NCBI GenBank assembly: GCA_033032175.1 | Contig: CM065310.1 | Coordinates: 5,704,001 to 5,768,000, forward strand | DNA from: Saturnia japonica | Lineage: Eukaryota > Arthropoda > Insecta > Lepidoptera > Saturniidae | Direction: 5' to 3' | DNA length: 64,000 nt | Part shown: positions 1 to 11,345 of the stretch, one piece after another | How positions within the stretch are numbered: the stretch's first letter is position 1 | Layout of the letters: every line of letters begins with the position of its first letter | Made by a program: the position numbers and the translations under genes | The notes under the pieces: model-generated | The model's database searches: none | Told to the model about the DNA's origin: nothing | Seen by the model: the letters and a program-made list of their open reading frames with translations, nothing else

Positions 1-326
1 ATTAATAATGCGAATTCTAACCCGACAAGTACCATTGAACTTAGACGCCCCAAAATATTGACAGTGTCACTCAATGAAAAGTGACAGCAAATGATTTAAT
101 ATTCATTGTTTGTCATATTGCAAATGTCAAACAAAAATAGTTCATGATTAAAAAATCGCTGACCGAATTTCGATAATTGGACGACCGCTAGTATTAGTAA
201 ATATGCAAATGCTACATTTAAAACAACATTCTGTCATCGTATTTTCTTCTCAGAAGTTAGATATAAGATAAATAATTTTACTATCTGGAGTAATCAATTA
301 TGTTTATATATCTATATTTATTTATA
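1..326. other. AT-rich sequence, no feature seen
   Basis: I see no gene, repeat unit or RNA in this stretch. It ends where a minus-oriented SINE B copy starts. Confidence 0.5.
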
Positions 327-584
327 GCCATACCATACTATCACGCCTGTATCCCCGAAGGGTTAGGCAGAGGTGTACTAATGTACACCCACAGTTCGCC
401 GGGTATGTTTTTTTAGCTCCCATGTGATAGGGGGCGAGCCGATTACTCGGGCACAAATCCAAACTCCGAGCTACTACTGAGAATTACATAGATAAACCCA
501 ATAACACTTTGATTGACCTGGGAATCGAACTCAGGACATTGATCACAGCAGTCACGCTTATGACCACCATGCTAATAGCTACAT
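327..584 (-). mobile_element. tRNA-derived SINE, family B, near-complete copy
   Basis: On the minus strand this reads as a tRNA-like head followed by a body. The box B-like GAGTTCGATTCCC lies at about 522-535 and the head reaches about 584. The body ends in the family's distal block, which contains CACCTCTGCCTAACCCTTCG. The order and wording match the better-bounded copy at 23898-24158. The head is a RNA polymerase III promoter relic, not a working tRNA gene. No target-site duplication was identified here. Confidence 0.85.
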
Positions 585-1088
585 AAACTATTATTAAAAA
601 GAGTTAATGTTTGTCTAATTGTTTATAATATGTTGATCCAATACTAAAAAAATATTTCTCTAATGTCTTAGCAACATTATCCTTGATATAATATGAGCTA
701 TTTTTTAGTCTTAATAAATTATATTAGCCAATATTATTTACGTAATAAAAATATTAAATTCATAAATTAAAACTAACTTATAGGTAGAATCAATAATAAT
801 AATTCTGCTTGATGAACAATAATTGTTATGGTTTAAATTTAATGGATTTCTTATTTGCTACGTCCCATCCATACAATAACATTGTCTCAAGACGTCAATG
901 ATTCACGATTTAACAAAAGCCCCGCCTTTGTCTTGTATCACAAACTAGATCTTAGAACATCCCAAGAAATATTTAATTACGTAAAATATCATCATTTATT
1001 TATCATAGATTTATTATAACACCAAGTTTTCCAAGATTTATTTTTATGAAATTTTGCACACGGAAGGGTTTATGTCAGAGCCGTTTCC

Positions 1089-1091
<3 letters not shown>
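585..1091. other. AT-rich sequence, no feature seen
   Basis: No gene or recognisable repeat. The open frame across 1046-1249 is produced by the TA microsatellite and is not a gene. Confidence 0.5.

Positions 1092-1134
<43 letters not shown>
1092..1134. repeat. (TA)n microsatellite
   Basis: An uninterrupted alternating TA run of about 43 bases. About 80 bases downstream, at 1213-1236, lies a GGAGCCGCGGGTACAGCTAG motif. Similar motifs (GGAGCCGCGGGCACAGCTAG at 26934-26953, and a weaker one near 23620-23645) mark the end of a common repeat type in this window. Confidence 0.95.
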
Positions 1135-1137
<3 letters not shown>

Positions 1138-1840
1138 CGAGAAATGCTCACTTAATATAATAGGATTACGAAGAAAAATATCACGAGAAATAATTAATTA
1201 CTATATTATAAATGCGTGTGGAGCCGCGGGTACAGCTAGTAGTTTTTAAGTAATGAAATTATTTGAAATAGATTTAAGCTAAGAAAAAGACGAAAACACA
1301 GAAGGATACCTTGTATTTTTAATCGAACTTTTCGTACTCAATGTATTTTAATTTTTTAGTAAAATTAATTTTGTGAGGAAATTTTTTTGGGAAATTATCA
1401 TCAGTTTTTATCCTTTTCTAGTAAATATTTATTACAAGATATTATTAAAAGCAAATTAAAACAAGCGTATCTATTATTGGATAGTAGATATGCTTCAAGC
1501 AAACCGGATCAGTATTACTTTCGATAGCTGAAATCGAACCGCTGACTGTTTGATGTGAGTTTATGTTGTCAAAGTGAACCAACCGTTAGAATTCCAAGAC
1601 GAGCATCGTCAGCGTCACCATGAGATCTGCATATTCATAAGAAACCGTGGACAGGTAAATTTATGAACGTTACAATATTATCATTCGCCTCACGGGGATG
1701 TGTCTTATTGGAAGCTAGTGTGTCACTGATACATTATTAATGTGAAAATACACCACATTTAGGTTTTGTTGCACTTACAATGATTTTAATTATCTTGTAA
1801 TACATTAGTGGGGCAATGCCGCGCTAAGCGTGCGTGTTTT
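1135..1840. other. Unassigned sequence left of the minisatellite
   Basis: No gene seen. The last 30 bases before the array (GCAATGCCGCGCTAAGCG) are richer in G+C than the surroundings and may belong to the unit in which the tandem array arose. Confidence 0.4.
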
Positions 1841-3293
1841 ACCGTCTCCCGGTCAGTTCACTATGTCGCATTTTTTTGTACTGCGAAGCTGTGAAATCGA
1901 CTCCTGGTTAGTTCACAATGTCGCATTTTTTCGTACTGCGAAGCTGTGAAACCGACTCCCGGTCAATTCACTATGTCGCATTTTTTCGTACTGCGAAGCT
2001 GTGAAACCGTCTTCCGATCAGTTCACTATGTCGCATTTTTTCGTACTGCGAAGCTGTGAAACCGACTCCCGGTCAATTCACTATGTCACATTTTTGTCGT
2101 ACTGCGAAGCTGTGAACCCGTCTCCCGGTCAGTTCACTATATCACATTTTTTTCTTACTACAAAGCTGTGAAACCGTCTCCCGGTCAGTTCACTATGTCA
2201 CATATTTACATACTGCAAAGCTGTGAAACCGTCTCCCGGTCAGTTCACTATGTCACATATTTACATACTGCAAAGCTGTGAAACCGTCTCCCGGTCAGTT
2301 CACTATATCGCATTTTTTCGTACTGCGAAGCTGTGAAACCGTCTTCCGATCAGTTCACTATATCACATTTTTTTCTTACTACAAAGCTGTGAAACCGTCT
2401 CCCGGTCAGTTCACTATGTCACATATTTACATACTGCAAAGCTGTGAAACCGTCTCCCGGTCAGTTCACTATATCGCATTTCTTCGTACTGCGAAGCTGT
2501 GAAACCGTCTTCCGATCAGTTCACTATATCACATTTTTTTCTTACTACAAAGCTGTGAAACCGTCTCCCGGTCAGTTCACTATGTCACATATTTACATAC
2601 TGCAAAGCTGTGAAACCGTCTCCCGGTCAGTTCACTATATCGCATTTTTTCGTACTGCGAAGCTGTGAAACCGTCTTCCGATCAGTTCACTATATCACAT
2701 TTTTTTCTTACTACAAAGCTGTGAAACCGTCTCCCGGTCAGTTCACTATGTCACATATTTACATACTGCAAAGCTGTGAAACCGTCTCCCGGTCAGTTCA
2801 CTATATCGCATTTCTTCGTACTGCGAAGCTGTGAAACCGTCTTCCGATCAGTTCACTATATCACATTTTTTTCTTACTACAAAGCTGTGAAACCGTCTCC
2901 CGGTCAATTCACTATGTCACATATTTACATACTGCAAAGCTGTGAAACCGTCTCCCGGTCAGTTCACTATATCGCATTTTTTCGTACTGTGAAGCTGTGA
3001 AACCGTCTCCCGATCAATTCACTATGTCACATTTTTTCGTACTACGAGGCTTTGAAACCGTCTACCGTTCAGTTCACTATATCACATATTTACATACTGC
3101 AAAGCTGTGAAACCATCTCCCGGTCAGTTCACTATGTCACATTTTTTCGTACTGCGAAGCTTTGAAACCGTCTACCGTTCAGTTCACTATATCACGTATT
3201 TTCATACTGCAAAGCTGTGAAACCGTCTCCCGGTCAGTTCACTATGTCACATTTTTCTTACTGCGAAGCTGTGAAGCTGTCTCCCAGTTAGTC
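1841..3293. repeat. Minisatellite of about 55-bp monomers
   Basis: About 26 tandem copies of a monomer of 54-56 bp, built from a conserved half (ACCGTCTCCCGGTCAGTTCA) and a variable half with TATGTCACAT, a T-run or TTTACAT, then ACTGCGAAGCTGTGAA. Outer copies are more diverged, while the centre is organised into a three-monomer higher-order unit (separate entry). Short open frames recur every 166 bp only because the sequence is repeated. 166 is not a multiple of three, so the array cannot encode one repeated protein. The array abuts a family E repeat at 3294, so it may have expanded from part of a transposon. Confidence 0.95.
2278..2941. repeat. 166-bp higher-order repeat, four near-identical copies
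   Basis: Blocks starting at 2278, 2444, 2610 and 2776 each hold three distinct monomers of 55, 56 and 55 bp: one with ATATCGCATT and TCGTACTGCG, one with CTTCCGATCAG and TTTCTTACTACA, and one with ATGTCACATATTTACATACT. Neighbouring blocks differ at very few bases. The last block runs on into a diverged copy. This pattern implies recent amplification of a trimer, by unequal exchange or replication slippage, after the monomers had diverged. Confidence 0.9.
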
Positions 3294-3450
3294 TGTTCCC
3301 TCCTACCTATAACATGGAGTCCTTCAAACATAACGTGAAGAGACATTAGAGTAAACCGTCAAAACATCAACAATTGGCGATGATTTGTAGATTGCTCGGT
3401 GGTCGCCGTCGTATTTGGATAGCAGTATGCCTGCCATTAGGTACAATTTT
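3294..3450 (+). repeat. Dispersed repeat family E
   Basis: Carries the block CTTCAAACATAACGTGAAGA followed by a GGCGATGA...GGTGGTCGCCGTCGTATTTGG segment and a CTGCCATTAGGTACAATT end. The same order is seen near 25437-25600 (plus), 37280-37425 (minus) and, shorter, at 20708-20775. It is probably the 3' part of a LINE, since the first block reads as a basic FKRNVKR-like peptide in some copies. That is inference. Confidence 0.6.
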
Positions 3451-4084
3451 CCAATTAACAATATAATTATTAAGGTTAACAAGCTGACACAAAAAACAAC
3501 AAAGCAAAACATAAAAGGAAACAAAAAACCCGACAAACTTTTTTTCCATTTTTGTTTTTTATTTGATTCCCAGGCATCGTAATTAATTATTATGTAGCCT
3601 ATGACACTCCCATAATTAAGACGAATCTAACAACACCTCATAAAAGTTAAAACTCATCAAGTCGCTTAGGTTACAGAGCGTGCCAAAGAAATTAATTATT
3701 CAAATTAATTCAATTTAAGTGTTGTCCAAAGATAATTTTTATAAAAATATTAGGATTTATTTTTCTTCCAATTTTTTTGTCAACTTGTAATAATATTTTG
3801 TCTTGGTTCTGTTAGTTATTATTATTCATCAGGTATACTACTTATACATAACTATAATAATACTGTATAATGTGTAATGTTGTTGGACTATCCATTAAAA
3901 TAAAATAAATAAATAGACATACATACGCTCTAAAAATATAACCCTCCTTTTCGCAGTCGGGTAAAAAAGAATTGATTATGAAAATAACTTGATTTGGAGG
4001 GCTAATTTACAATATAAAAAATTACTGCAAAATTACGAAGGTGTAGATGTTGGTCGTTGTTATTCATATAATGATCCACCAAAT
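3451..4084. other. Unassigned AT-rich sequence
   Basis: No gene seen. Short lysine-rich and hydrophobic open frames at 3324-3549 overlap the family E repeat and have no recognisable product. Confidence 0.5.
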
Positions 4085-4205
4085 AATAACAGTACAATCG
4101 GCTTAACATGGTCCTTAAACCCATTGTCCGGCAAATCGGTAATGTGCTTAGGAATCTTAATATAGAACCTAACAGTATTATGTATATTTAAAAAAAACCT
4201 TTAAT
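4085..4205 (-). mobile_element. LINE family C, short 3' ORF fragment
   Basis: Minus-strand translation gives the diagnostic peptide IPKHIT-LPDN-FK, as in the copies at 5362-5715, 19430-19810, 29190-29760 and 34255-34785. Those copies represent the last codons of a non-LTR retrotransposon ORF2. Only about 120 bases survive. Confidence 0.6.
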
Positions 4206-5361
4206 AATAAGCTAAAGGCCGATTTTGATAGGTTTTACATACATTTTTAATTAATACTGACTGACTACATAATTATAATAGACTACAAATCACGTATTAC
4301 ATATTATGAACTACTAATCGTCTGATAGAGCATGAATGATCTTTATGCCTGGTGTTCCCGTTTTATGTAATGCGCGTGCGGTCATAAAGCAAAATTCTTG
4401 CTACCACGCCCCGTCAATAGTGCAGGTCATTAGTATACGGTTTCAATATTCACACCAACAAATATCTAACAATTATCCGTCAGAACGTCAAAATTAACCC
4501 TCAAATAAAGGTATCTAATGAAAAAACGGATTAAGATTTTATTTTAACAATTCAAGGAAGAATAAAGAATTATCAGTAAATTACAATGAGGAAATTCCTA
4601 TGTAACTATGTGTCTCATTACCGAATGCATGTCACACAAACTGCATGACGATAAAAATCCGCGGGTTTATACACATGAGCAAGATTACCCATTTCTTCTT
4701 TATTGGTACATCGTGCATCACTGTTCGTGGGTATGAATTTAAAATGCTCACGTTTCCACTATAAAAGATCATCTTAAAAAAATGAATATTTTGAATAAAT
4801 TAACGTTTGAATAAGACTTGCATATACGCAAAATATTTATTTTAGCTTTATAAACCAAAATTTATTTAAAAATGCAAAATATATAGTGTAAATTATGTTT
4901 ATATTTTGATACAGTAGAAGACCCTGAGCCATAATATATTCTGATTACATATAAACATTCAACTAGTCTATTGTGTTCGACTGCATCGAGACCACAGTGT
5001 AACAGTAGCGCCATGTCACATTGGGGCGAAGGGGCAGCCGGTGTGTAACTACTAATTTATATATAAAGTTTCGCCTACAATTGCTTACACTAATATTACA
5101 ATAAAATAATGTGATTTATGAACTGCGCTAATTGTAACAATTTATTACAGACAAACACCGCATGAATATTTTTCGTTACGACCAATTTACTAATTTATAT
5201 ACATTTTACATAGGTTCTCCCAACAAATAAAAACTAAGATGGGAATCAGTTTAAAAAAAACCTGTTATACGGTACCCATTACAAGTTCGTATACAACTCG
5301 AGTAAATGCACCAATGCTGTTAAAGTGCATATCAATAATATCACTATAAAATTAAAACATT
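4206..5361. other. Unassigned AT-rich sequence
   Basis: No gene, RNA or bounded repeat recognised in this 1.1 kb stretch. Confidence 0.45.
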
Positions 5362-5715
5362 TTTTATTAAATTTAGGCCCTAAAGCCTCATGGGCACTCA
5401 TGATGTCAAAACACTACCACCGCTTCGGAAAACATCCCAGCCATCGAGAATAACCGACAAGAAACTCGATCGGTTTTATCAATATCTTATTTTCTTTTTT
5501 AATAATTTTTTAGAGTATTGCATTATATACAGTTATTATCATTTTCAGTAGACCTACAGAGTGGGAATCACATCCAGACATCACCATCATTCACGTAATC
5601 AGCAACCCTATAAATACTCTTTTGACAATAAAACTTGCTTAAGATGATTCTTGAACTTGTTATCCGGCAAATCGGTATAGCTATTTAGGATCTTGCAGAA
5701 ACTATGAATAGGCAA
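5362..5715 (-). mobile_element. LINE family C, 3' end
   Basis: On the minus strand this reads from the ORF2 C-terminus (DLPDNKFKNHLKQVLLSK), through a 3' UTR with AACCGATCGAGTTTCTTGTC-like sequence, to the end GGGCCTAAATTTAATAAA. The same order recurs in the other family C copies. The protein part is too short to assign a clade. The 3' end structure points to a CR1/RTE-like non-LTR element. Confidence 0.75.
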
Positions 5716-6394
5716 ACTAAGTTCCTTTATATAAATGTAATCAAGCGGGTTATAGGGATCTGCGGTACCCGACTGCATCACGACCACCATACACATGGTG
5801 ATTTAATAAGCATTTTACGGTACCTAACTTTATTTTGATGCGTTATTTAAGATTTCTAAAAAGTATTCGTGTGATCACTCTTATAGTGTCTACTAATTGA
5901 GCCATGACATAAGCTTCTCTTGCACAAAAGTTCATGACATAAAAGACTCGTTTTTAAATACGGACATACATACAGATAGACAAAAAACAATTAATATTAT
6001 ATTCATGGTCAGTGTCACTTGTATCAGAGGTCTAGTGGAAAATTTAAAACAAAAAACATGTACAGACTGAGCTACATGTTTATCAAATGTTGTCAAATTA
6101 TATCAACTCGTTAAATAAACCTTTCTAAAATCGCTTAAATAAATGTCATCTATTTGTTATAATTATATAGAAACTACTGGTTACCTATTCCAAACACAGT
6201 CAATGGGTAATTAGCCATGGATAATCGACCCAATAGGACGTGACGTGCACAATGGGTCACATGTTAGCGGGTTCACACGGCTTTCACAAACCCATTATAT
6301 GTGTAGGGTATACATAACACACTTTGAAGGGAGGCATTTAGTGCCATAGGACTGTTACTTGTAAATAAGTAATTAATTTTAGAAGATAATTTTT
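5716..6394. other. Unassigned AT-rich sequence
   Basis: No gene or clear repeat was recognised here. Confidence 0.45.
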
Positions 6395-6610
6395 AACAAA
6401 AAAGAAAATGAACTCTAATGATTTTGTGGAGTTTCATGGTGTATCTTCGAATTCGAAGTTCCAATATCAATGAAATTAAAATGGTTACTGTTTGATATTG
6501 TGTTAGATTACGATGGATATTTCAAATTTAATTTTATTACCTCACTAAAAAGGCACGAAACAAAAACTTTTTAGTTAACAAACAGGCAGATAGACAGACA
6601 AATATAAAAA
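6395..6610 (+). repeat. Dispersed repeat family H
   Basis: Contains AAAGAAAATGAACTCTAATG, GTGTATCTTCGAATTCGAAG and a tail with AACAGGCAGATAGACAGACA. It is similar in order to two inverted copies at 40185-40330 and 40690-40880. The copies are strongly diverged, so the boundaries are approximate. Confidence 0.45.
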
Positions 6611-7749
6611 AATAACGTTTTTTTGTTATACGTACCGTATATACTTTCATATGCATTTAGTAAAAAGTCGTTATTTTGACATTACAATTGTATAGGTATG
6701 TTAGTTTCTCGGAAGCGGCTGCAATGATATGGATGTTTTTTTTTATTTAGATAATGTTTCACACTCCAAGTTTACCTAAATAGTTTTAAAGATACCCAGC
6801 AAAGCTCGGTCGCCCAGATATTCATATTAAAAATTTTATCTTTTCTTTTCTCTAACATAATTAGTTAAAAAAAAAATTAGAAGGAACCCTACACAATGCG
6901 CCTTGTTGTGAATAAGAAACCACAGGTGATATTTTAATTGTAATACTGCGGTGAATTCGTCTGCTTCAATCTTATTACACAACATTACACATCTTACCAT
7001 CATAGACGTGGATCTGTTTATGGACATTATTATTTAGATTGATTTACCGGTAAGATTTGCCCGTAAACTCACATGTTGCATTATTCAGAATATAAATCTC
7101 ATTCGTTGTTACTTGTCCTGTTATCTATTTCGTATATAGAAGCTTCTGTTTACATATTATGTTAAATTTTAAAATAACATTAACACGCGTTTGTTTCGCA
7201 GTAATAATTTCCCTCACGTAATTTTACTTTCGTAAATATTTTTTAAAATTCTTACATACCATCAATTGAGCAATGAGATAAGCGTCCCATGTATAAAATA
7301 TAATATAAGTTAGGTTAAGCCATTTAAAACTAAAATTAAAATGTCGTGTTCCTGATTCTTTTCCTTTACAATAGATGTCTATAGTGGAATTTGTAAAAAT
7401 AGTATGTACAGCCATAACAACAGATTTATTAATATAGATAAAACATAACATCCGTTCAATTTATCTTTTCTATGTGGTTTGGCCAAGTTAGGAATCCTGC
7501 AGATTAGTCTCCTATAATTAATAAAAAATTAAGATGATAAAAACTTCTAATAATAACTCTATTCATAGGGATGACATATAATATGCTAATTTTACGTACA
7601 ATTTTGTAACGTAAGGAAGCCAAAGGGTTTTCAAAAATAATGTCAAGTAAGTCTTCCCTTTGAATTAACTGTTGATAAATCTAAATAATTTTATGGTCAA
7701 AGATTTGTGGACACATAGCTTTTATGGTTTAGAAGATATCCCTACAATG
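6611..7749. other. Unassigned AT-rich sequence
   Basis: No gene recognised. The small open frames at 6836-7027 and 7224-7451 show no domain, no biased codon use and no splice context. Confidence 0.45.
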
Positions 7750-7945
7750 ATCCTGAGCTTACGCCGAGGAAAAACATCGTGATGAAACCATAGGCATGAT
7801 GTTAGAACATTTTCTAATGTTCATCTGGCTAACTACTACCCTCAACTTGAAAATCTGTCACCGAGCACATATGTGTGTTCTCGCAGCTCCACTTGAGAGC
7901 CAGCTGTCCAATAGGCTTAGCGTATTACCGAGATTGTAGGCAGAC
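7750..7945 (+). mobile_element. SINE family A, body without clear head
   Basis: Shares with the full copy at 39415-39715 the ordered blocks ATCGTGATGAAACCATAG, TTTTCTAATG...CTGGCTA, CTTGAAAATCTGTC, GAGAGCCAG and AATAGGCTTAGCGTATTACC. The tRNA-like head is not recognisable. Confidence 0.75.
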
Positions 7946-8149
7946 GCAAAACATAAAAAAATTAAATAATCAAAATTAAACTATTATTTTACTTTGATAT
8001 TATATTATATTTAATTCTCAATAACAACTCATTTGTAAACCTATAATAAAGTAGGCTTACTTAAGGAAAATATGTAGTGCACAATCAGCAAAATTAATTG
8101 AAAAGTCCGTTGCGATTCTAAAAAGTCTACCAACTCTATCCGTATGTTT

Positions 8150-8395
8150 TTACAGTCTTGGTCCAAATTGCCGGTGTGCAATATGTGGACTATGTGTGCC
8201 ACCGGACGTGCATGCGCGACTCGATCACGTCAAATGGAGCGGACACTGCTCGGTTGCACCGACCGTATAAGAAAGTCGCCGGACAAGTCAACATTTGCAG
8301 AATTCAGGGGCCTTCTGTACTTTACCGGATTGCACCGCCGACCTCACCAAGGACGGAGTTTCGATTCTGCTTATTCAATACTGGGTTAAGTTTTT
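8150..8395 (+). other. GC-rich open segment of unknown origin
   Basis: This 245-base islet is much richer in G+C than its flanks. It is preceded by a pyrimidine-rich run ending in TTTTTACAG, an acceptor-like site. The frame beginning GTC CAA ATT GCC at about 8161 stays open to 8454 with many G/C third positions (for example GTG GAC TAT GTG TGC CAC). The translation (VQIAGVQYVDYVCHRTCM and on) is not recognised. It could be an isolated exon, a decayed transposon ORF or chance. Confidence 0.3.
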
Positions 8396-9537
8396 ATCGT
8401 AAACGGAGATTCATAAAATGTACTTTCGGTTTTTTTTTGTGCTTGGTCGCTTGAATCGAAGAAAATGAAACGCGATATCAAATCCATGATGATACTGCCA
8501 CAAATGTCCAAATCCAAATCTTATAATCATAGAATTATTGTGTACTTAATAATGTTTGATATTCAATTTAGTTTTCGTTGCATTACTAGAACTTTCATAT
8601 TCTTTTATCCAATTTTAATAGCATCTTCAACGTTGCAGTCCGCTCCGCACTTTGAATTGTTAGTGATCGCTTAAATACTTATTCTCACGTTTCAAAATGA
8701 AAAGGAAAGCGCGACCAAAGATCATACATGTCTTTGCAAAATCGGTTTTGCTGCATCATTATAAAAAACGTTTACTGTCGTGAGAATCGAAATGGATAAA
8801 ACCAGATTACTAGATAAAAATAATGTAAAGTTTAATTACTTTTAAATATTGTACATTCAGTTATCATTGCACTATGACTTTTATTCGAAGCTGAAAGATA
8901 GTTTGGAAGATGAAAAAAAAAATTGGTTTAAGGTTTTTAAGGTAAGGCTTTAGGTATATATATTCAGATAATATTATTATATATTGATTTTTTGGGTGGG
9001 TATTTTGCATCTGTCATGTAATCATGTTACAAGATATATTGTAACCAAAATTATACAAATTTAAAAAGAAACGTTTCTTTCAAATTACTCCTATTCAAAA
9101 GATAATATATCTAGCAAATTAGTTAACTTTATAACAATAAATTATTAGTTTATCTGTACAATTTTTAAAATAAACAGGTATGTAATTTTTTTATAATGTA
9201 CTTACATTCAACAACGTAAAAATTAACCAAACAAATGTCGTTTTTCGTATGTGTGACACAACATCAGCAGCCATTTTGGACCTGTAAATAAAAAAAATGT
9301 TTATTATTTAAGTTGTATGAACGATTCAAGAACACAATAGACAAAATATTCATTAAGTAGATCTGAAAAGTTGTCTATAAAGCTTTAAAAGATTATGTCG
9401 ACTTGCAAGGGTATAATATATTTTGTAAAAAAAAAATTTGCCGGTACAAGTCAATTGATAACACATATTTCCAAGCTGTTGTAAAATTTTAGCCGTTGTA
9501 TTTATTTACGTGTAAAATCATATATGCTTTATTTAAT
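8396..9537. other. Unassigned AT-rich sequence
   Basis: No gene recognised. The frame at 8465-8674 is a short hydrophobic translation without supporting features. Confidence 0.45.
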
Positions 9538-9660
9538 TTAGGCCCTGAGCAAGTACTTATAAACGATAAATACTACTACCCATTTGGAACACATCCCAGT
9601 CATCTTTTTTTTACTGCCGTAGAAATCGAGGAACTTTTCTAAGAGTTGTTTGTTTTTGAT
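9538..9660 (-). mobile_element. LINE family C, extreme 3' fragment
   Basis: Begins TAGGCCCTGAGCAAGTACTT and contains ACTACTACCCATTTGGAACA and CATCCCAGTCATC, matching the 3' terminal block of the copies at 5362 and 34255. Confidence 0.55.
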
Positions 9661-9689
9661 CATAATTACTCTTGATGTCATGTAGCGAT

Positions 9690-9750
9690 GAAGTCGAAGA
9701 TGGTAATACGTTAGAAGTAGAAAAGTGCACCTCTCAAGTACGGCTGCCGG
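9690..9750 (-). mobile_element. SINE family A, small fragment
   Basis: Retains only CACCTCTCAAGTACGGCTGCCGG, a match of about 23 bases to the block shared by all family A copies. Confidence 0.45.
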
Positions 9751-9857
9751 AAAAAAACTGATAAGGACAATTATCTTGAAGATAGCAATTAGCGTTGCAA
9801 GCATTAGAAAATGACCTACATAACTATACTATCTTTTCAATTTTTACTTTATTGTTT

Positions 9858-10020
9858 ACTAGCTTTAGCCGCGACTTCATTCGCGTGGATATTGGAAAAC
9901 AAAAATAATTAATATCTTATGTGTTAATCCAGGTCAAGGACTATCTGTGTGCCAAATTTCATCAAAATCCGTTCAGCCGATTTTGCGTGATTGAATAACA
10001 AACATACAAATATTTAAATT
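9858..10020 (+). repeat. Dispersed repeat family M (LINE 3'-end type)
   Basis: Opens with CTAGCTTTAGCCGCGACTTC and closes with TTCATCAAAATCCGTTCAGC...AACAAACATACAAAT. This layout is found very commonly in lepidopteran non-coding DNA and is usually attributed to RTE-like or related retroelement 3' ends. The attribution is from general knowledge and was not tested. Confidence 0.65.
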
Positions 10021-11224
10021 ATTATTTTAGTAAAATGGCTCCAAAATAAGAATCTAGAAAAGATTAAAAAATGCTCATCTTGTCAATGCGGGTGATAGAC
10101 AAAAAAGTTTGATAACCTATAATCTAATTGTTTTAAAAGCAAAAAGTATATGGGAAGAACTTCAATAAATAGAGCACTATTAATTTTTACCTATCACAGT
10201 AGGAAAATATTGTAATTATAAAAAGTGTAAAAAAATAAAATTACCTACTAATAAAATACTTATCAAACGATCAACTTAAATCATTCGCGTGTCTCTAACT
10301 GAATTTCTGATTGACGTTACTCCAAAACTATAATCATTAGGGTTTATTACAGCATCAGCTATAAATTTCATTTGAAATTATATTTAGTAATCATTTACGT
10401 CACGTTACCTTACACTGCACGATTATTATTAAATTAAGTGCAATAAACTCTAAGCCATTTCAGAATGATTCTCTTTTCTTCGTTTATTGTTAAAAATGTT
10501 TAGTTTCAACATCAGAATAGTAATATATTCTTGCATAATATTTTTTAACAATCACTGTTCTATTTGATACGTACCTACAATACGGGATCACGATTTCATA
10601 AGTAAGTTTATATTTCCATTCAGATTAAATCAGTCCTTTGATGAGTTCGAGCAATTACAAATATATAACATGAATGTGTTAATCATAGTACTGTAGGTCT
10701 AGTATCACTTTAAATATCTGGGCATATAGCATTAACTCTACTTCAAAAGTTTCGAACCAAAAACTTATCTGATGATACTGCAAAGATTGTATGGACTAAT
10801 ATCATTATTTGCAAAAACAATACAATCCAAATGAAAAATGCAGTCTTATTTAGTCTAAATCTAAAATTCTAAATACGTATAATTTTCCATTTTGTACACC
10901 ACATGCAGCATAAATATTTACGCCACCAATTTCAATTTCCTTCCACTTATATTTTTACGTTTATTATAGATGCAGTTTAAAGCGTATCATGCCAACCTAT
11001 ATAATAGTTTGATAGGTACATAATTCGCGTTCACGTCAATAAAAATTGTGCATTTATTACTGTGCTAAATGTTTGTGAAAATTTACGTCGCGAAATGTTC
11101 ATTACGTCGTAAACAAAAATATGTTTTTATTAAGCATCGAAAGTGAACAGAAAATTTTTCCTAACCAGTTCCATAGTTCACAGGGGTAAGAGAATTTTAT
11201 GATTTACATAAGTGAAAATATTGT
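10021..11224. other. Unassigned AT-rich sequence
   Basis: No gene, RNA or bounded repeat recognised. Confidence 0.45.
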
Positions 11225-11345
11225 GAATGCACTACCGACGCGAACTAGTTTACAGCGGTCGTCAACGATGCCTCGGGTGCTTTCTCGCAGCGAAAACGAT
11301 CACGGCCAATGTCATCCGCTAGATCATTTCCCATGATTGCATGTT
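11225..11345. other. GC-richer islet, unknown
   Basis: About 120 bases with several CpG sites (CCGACGCGAACTAG, CTTTCTCGCAGCGAAAACG). This stands out against flanks of roughly 70-75% A+T. There is no long open frame. A promoter or an old repeat are both possible. Confidence 0.25.

Noticed and set aside
1046..1249. 67-codon open frame
   Set aside because: It is open because the TA microsatellite translates as alternating Tyr-Ile.
1841..3293. CRISPR-like array and repeated 74-residue ORFs
   Set aside because: The units are contiguous tandem monomers without unique spacers, the genome is eukaryotic, and the 166-bp period is not a multiple of three. The repeated ORFs are artefacts of the array.
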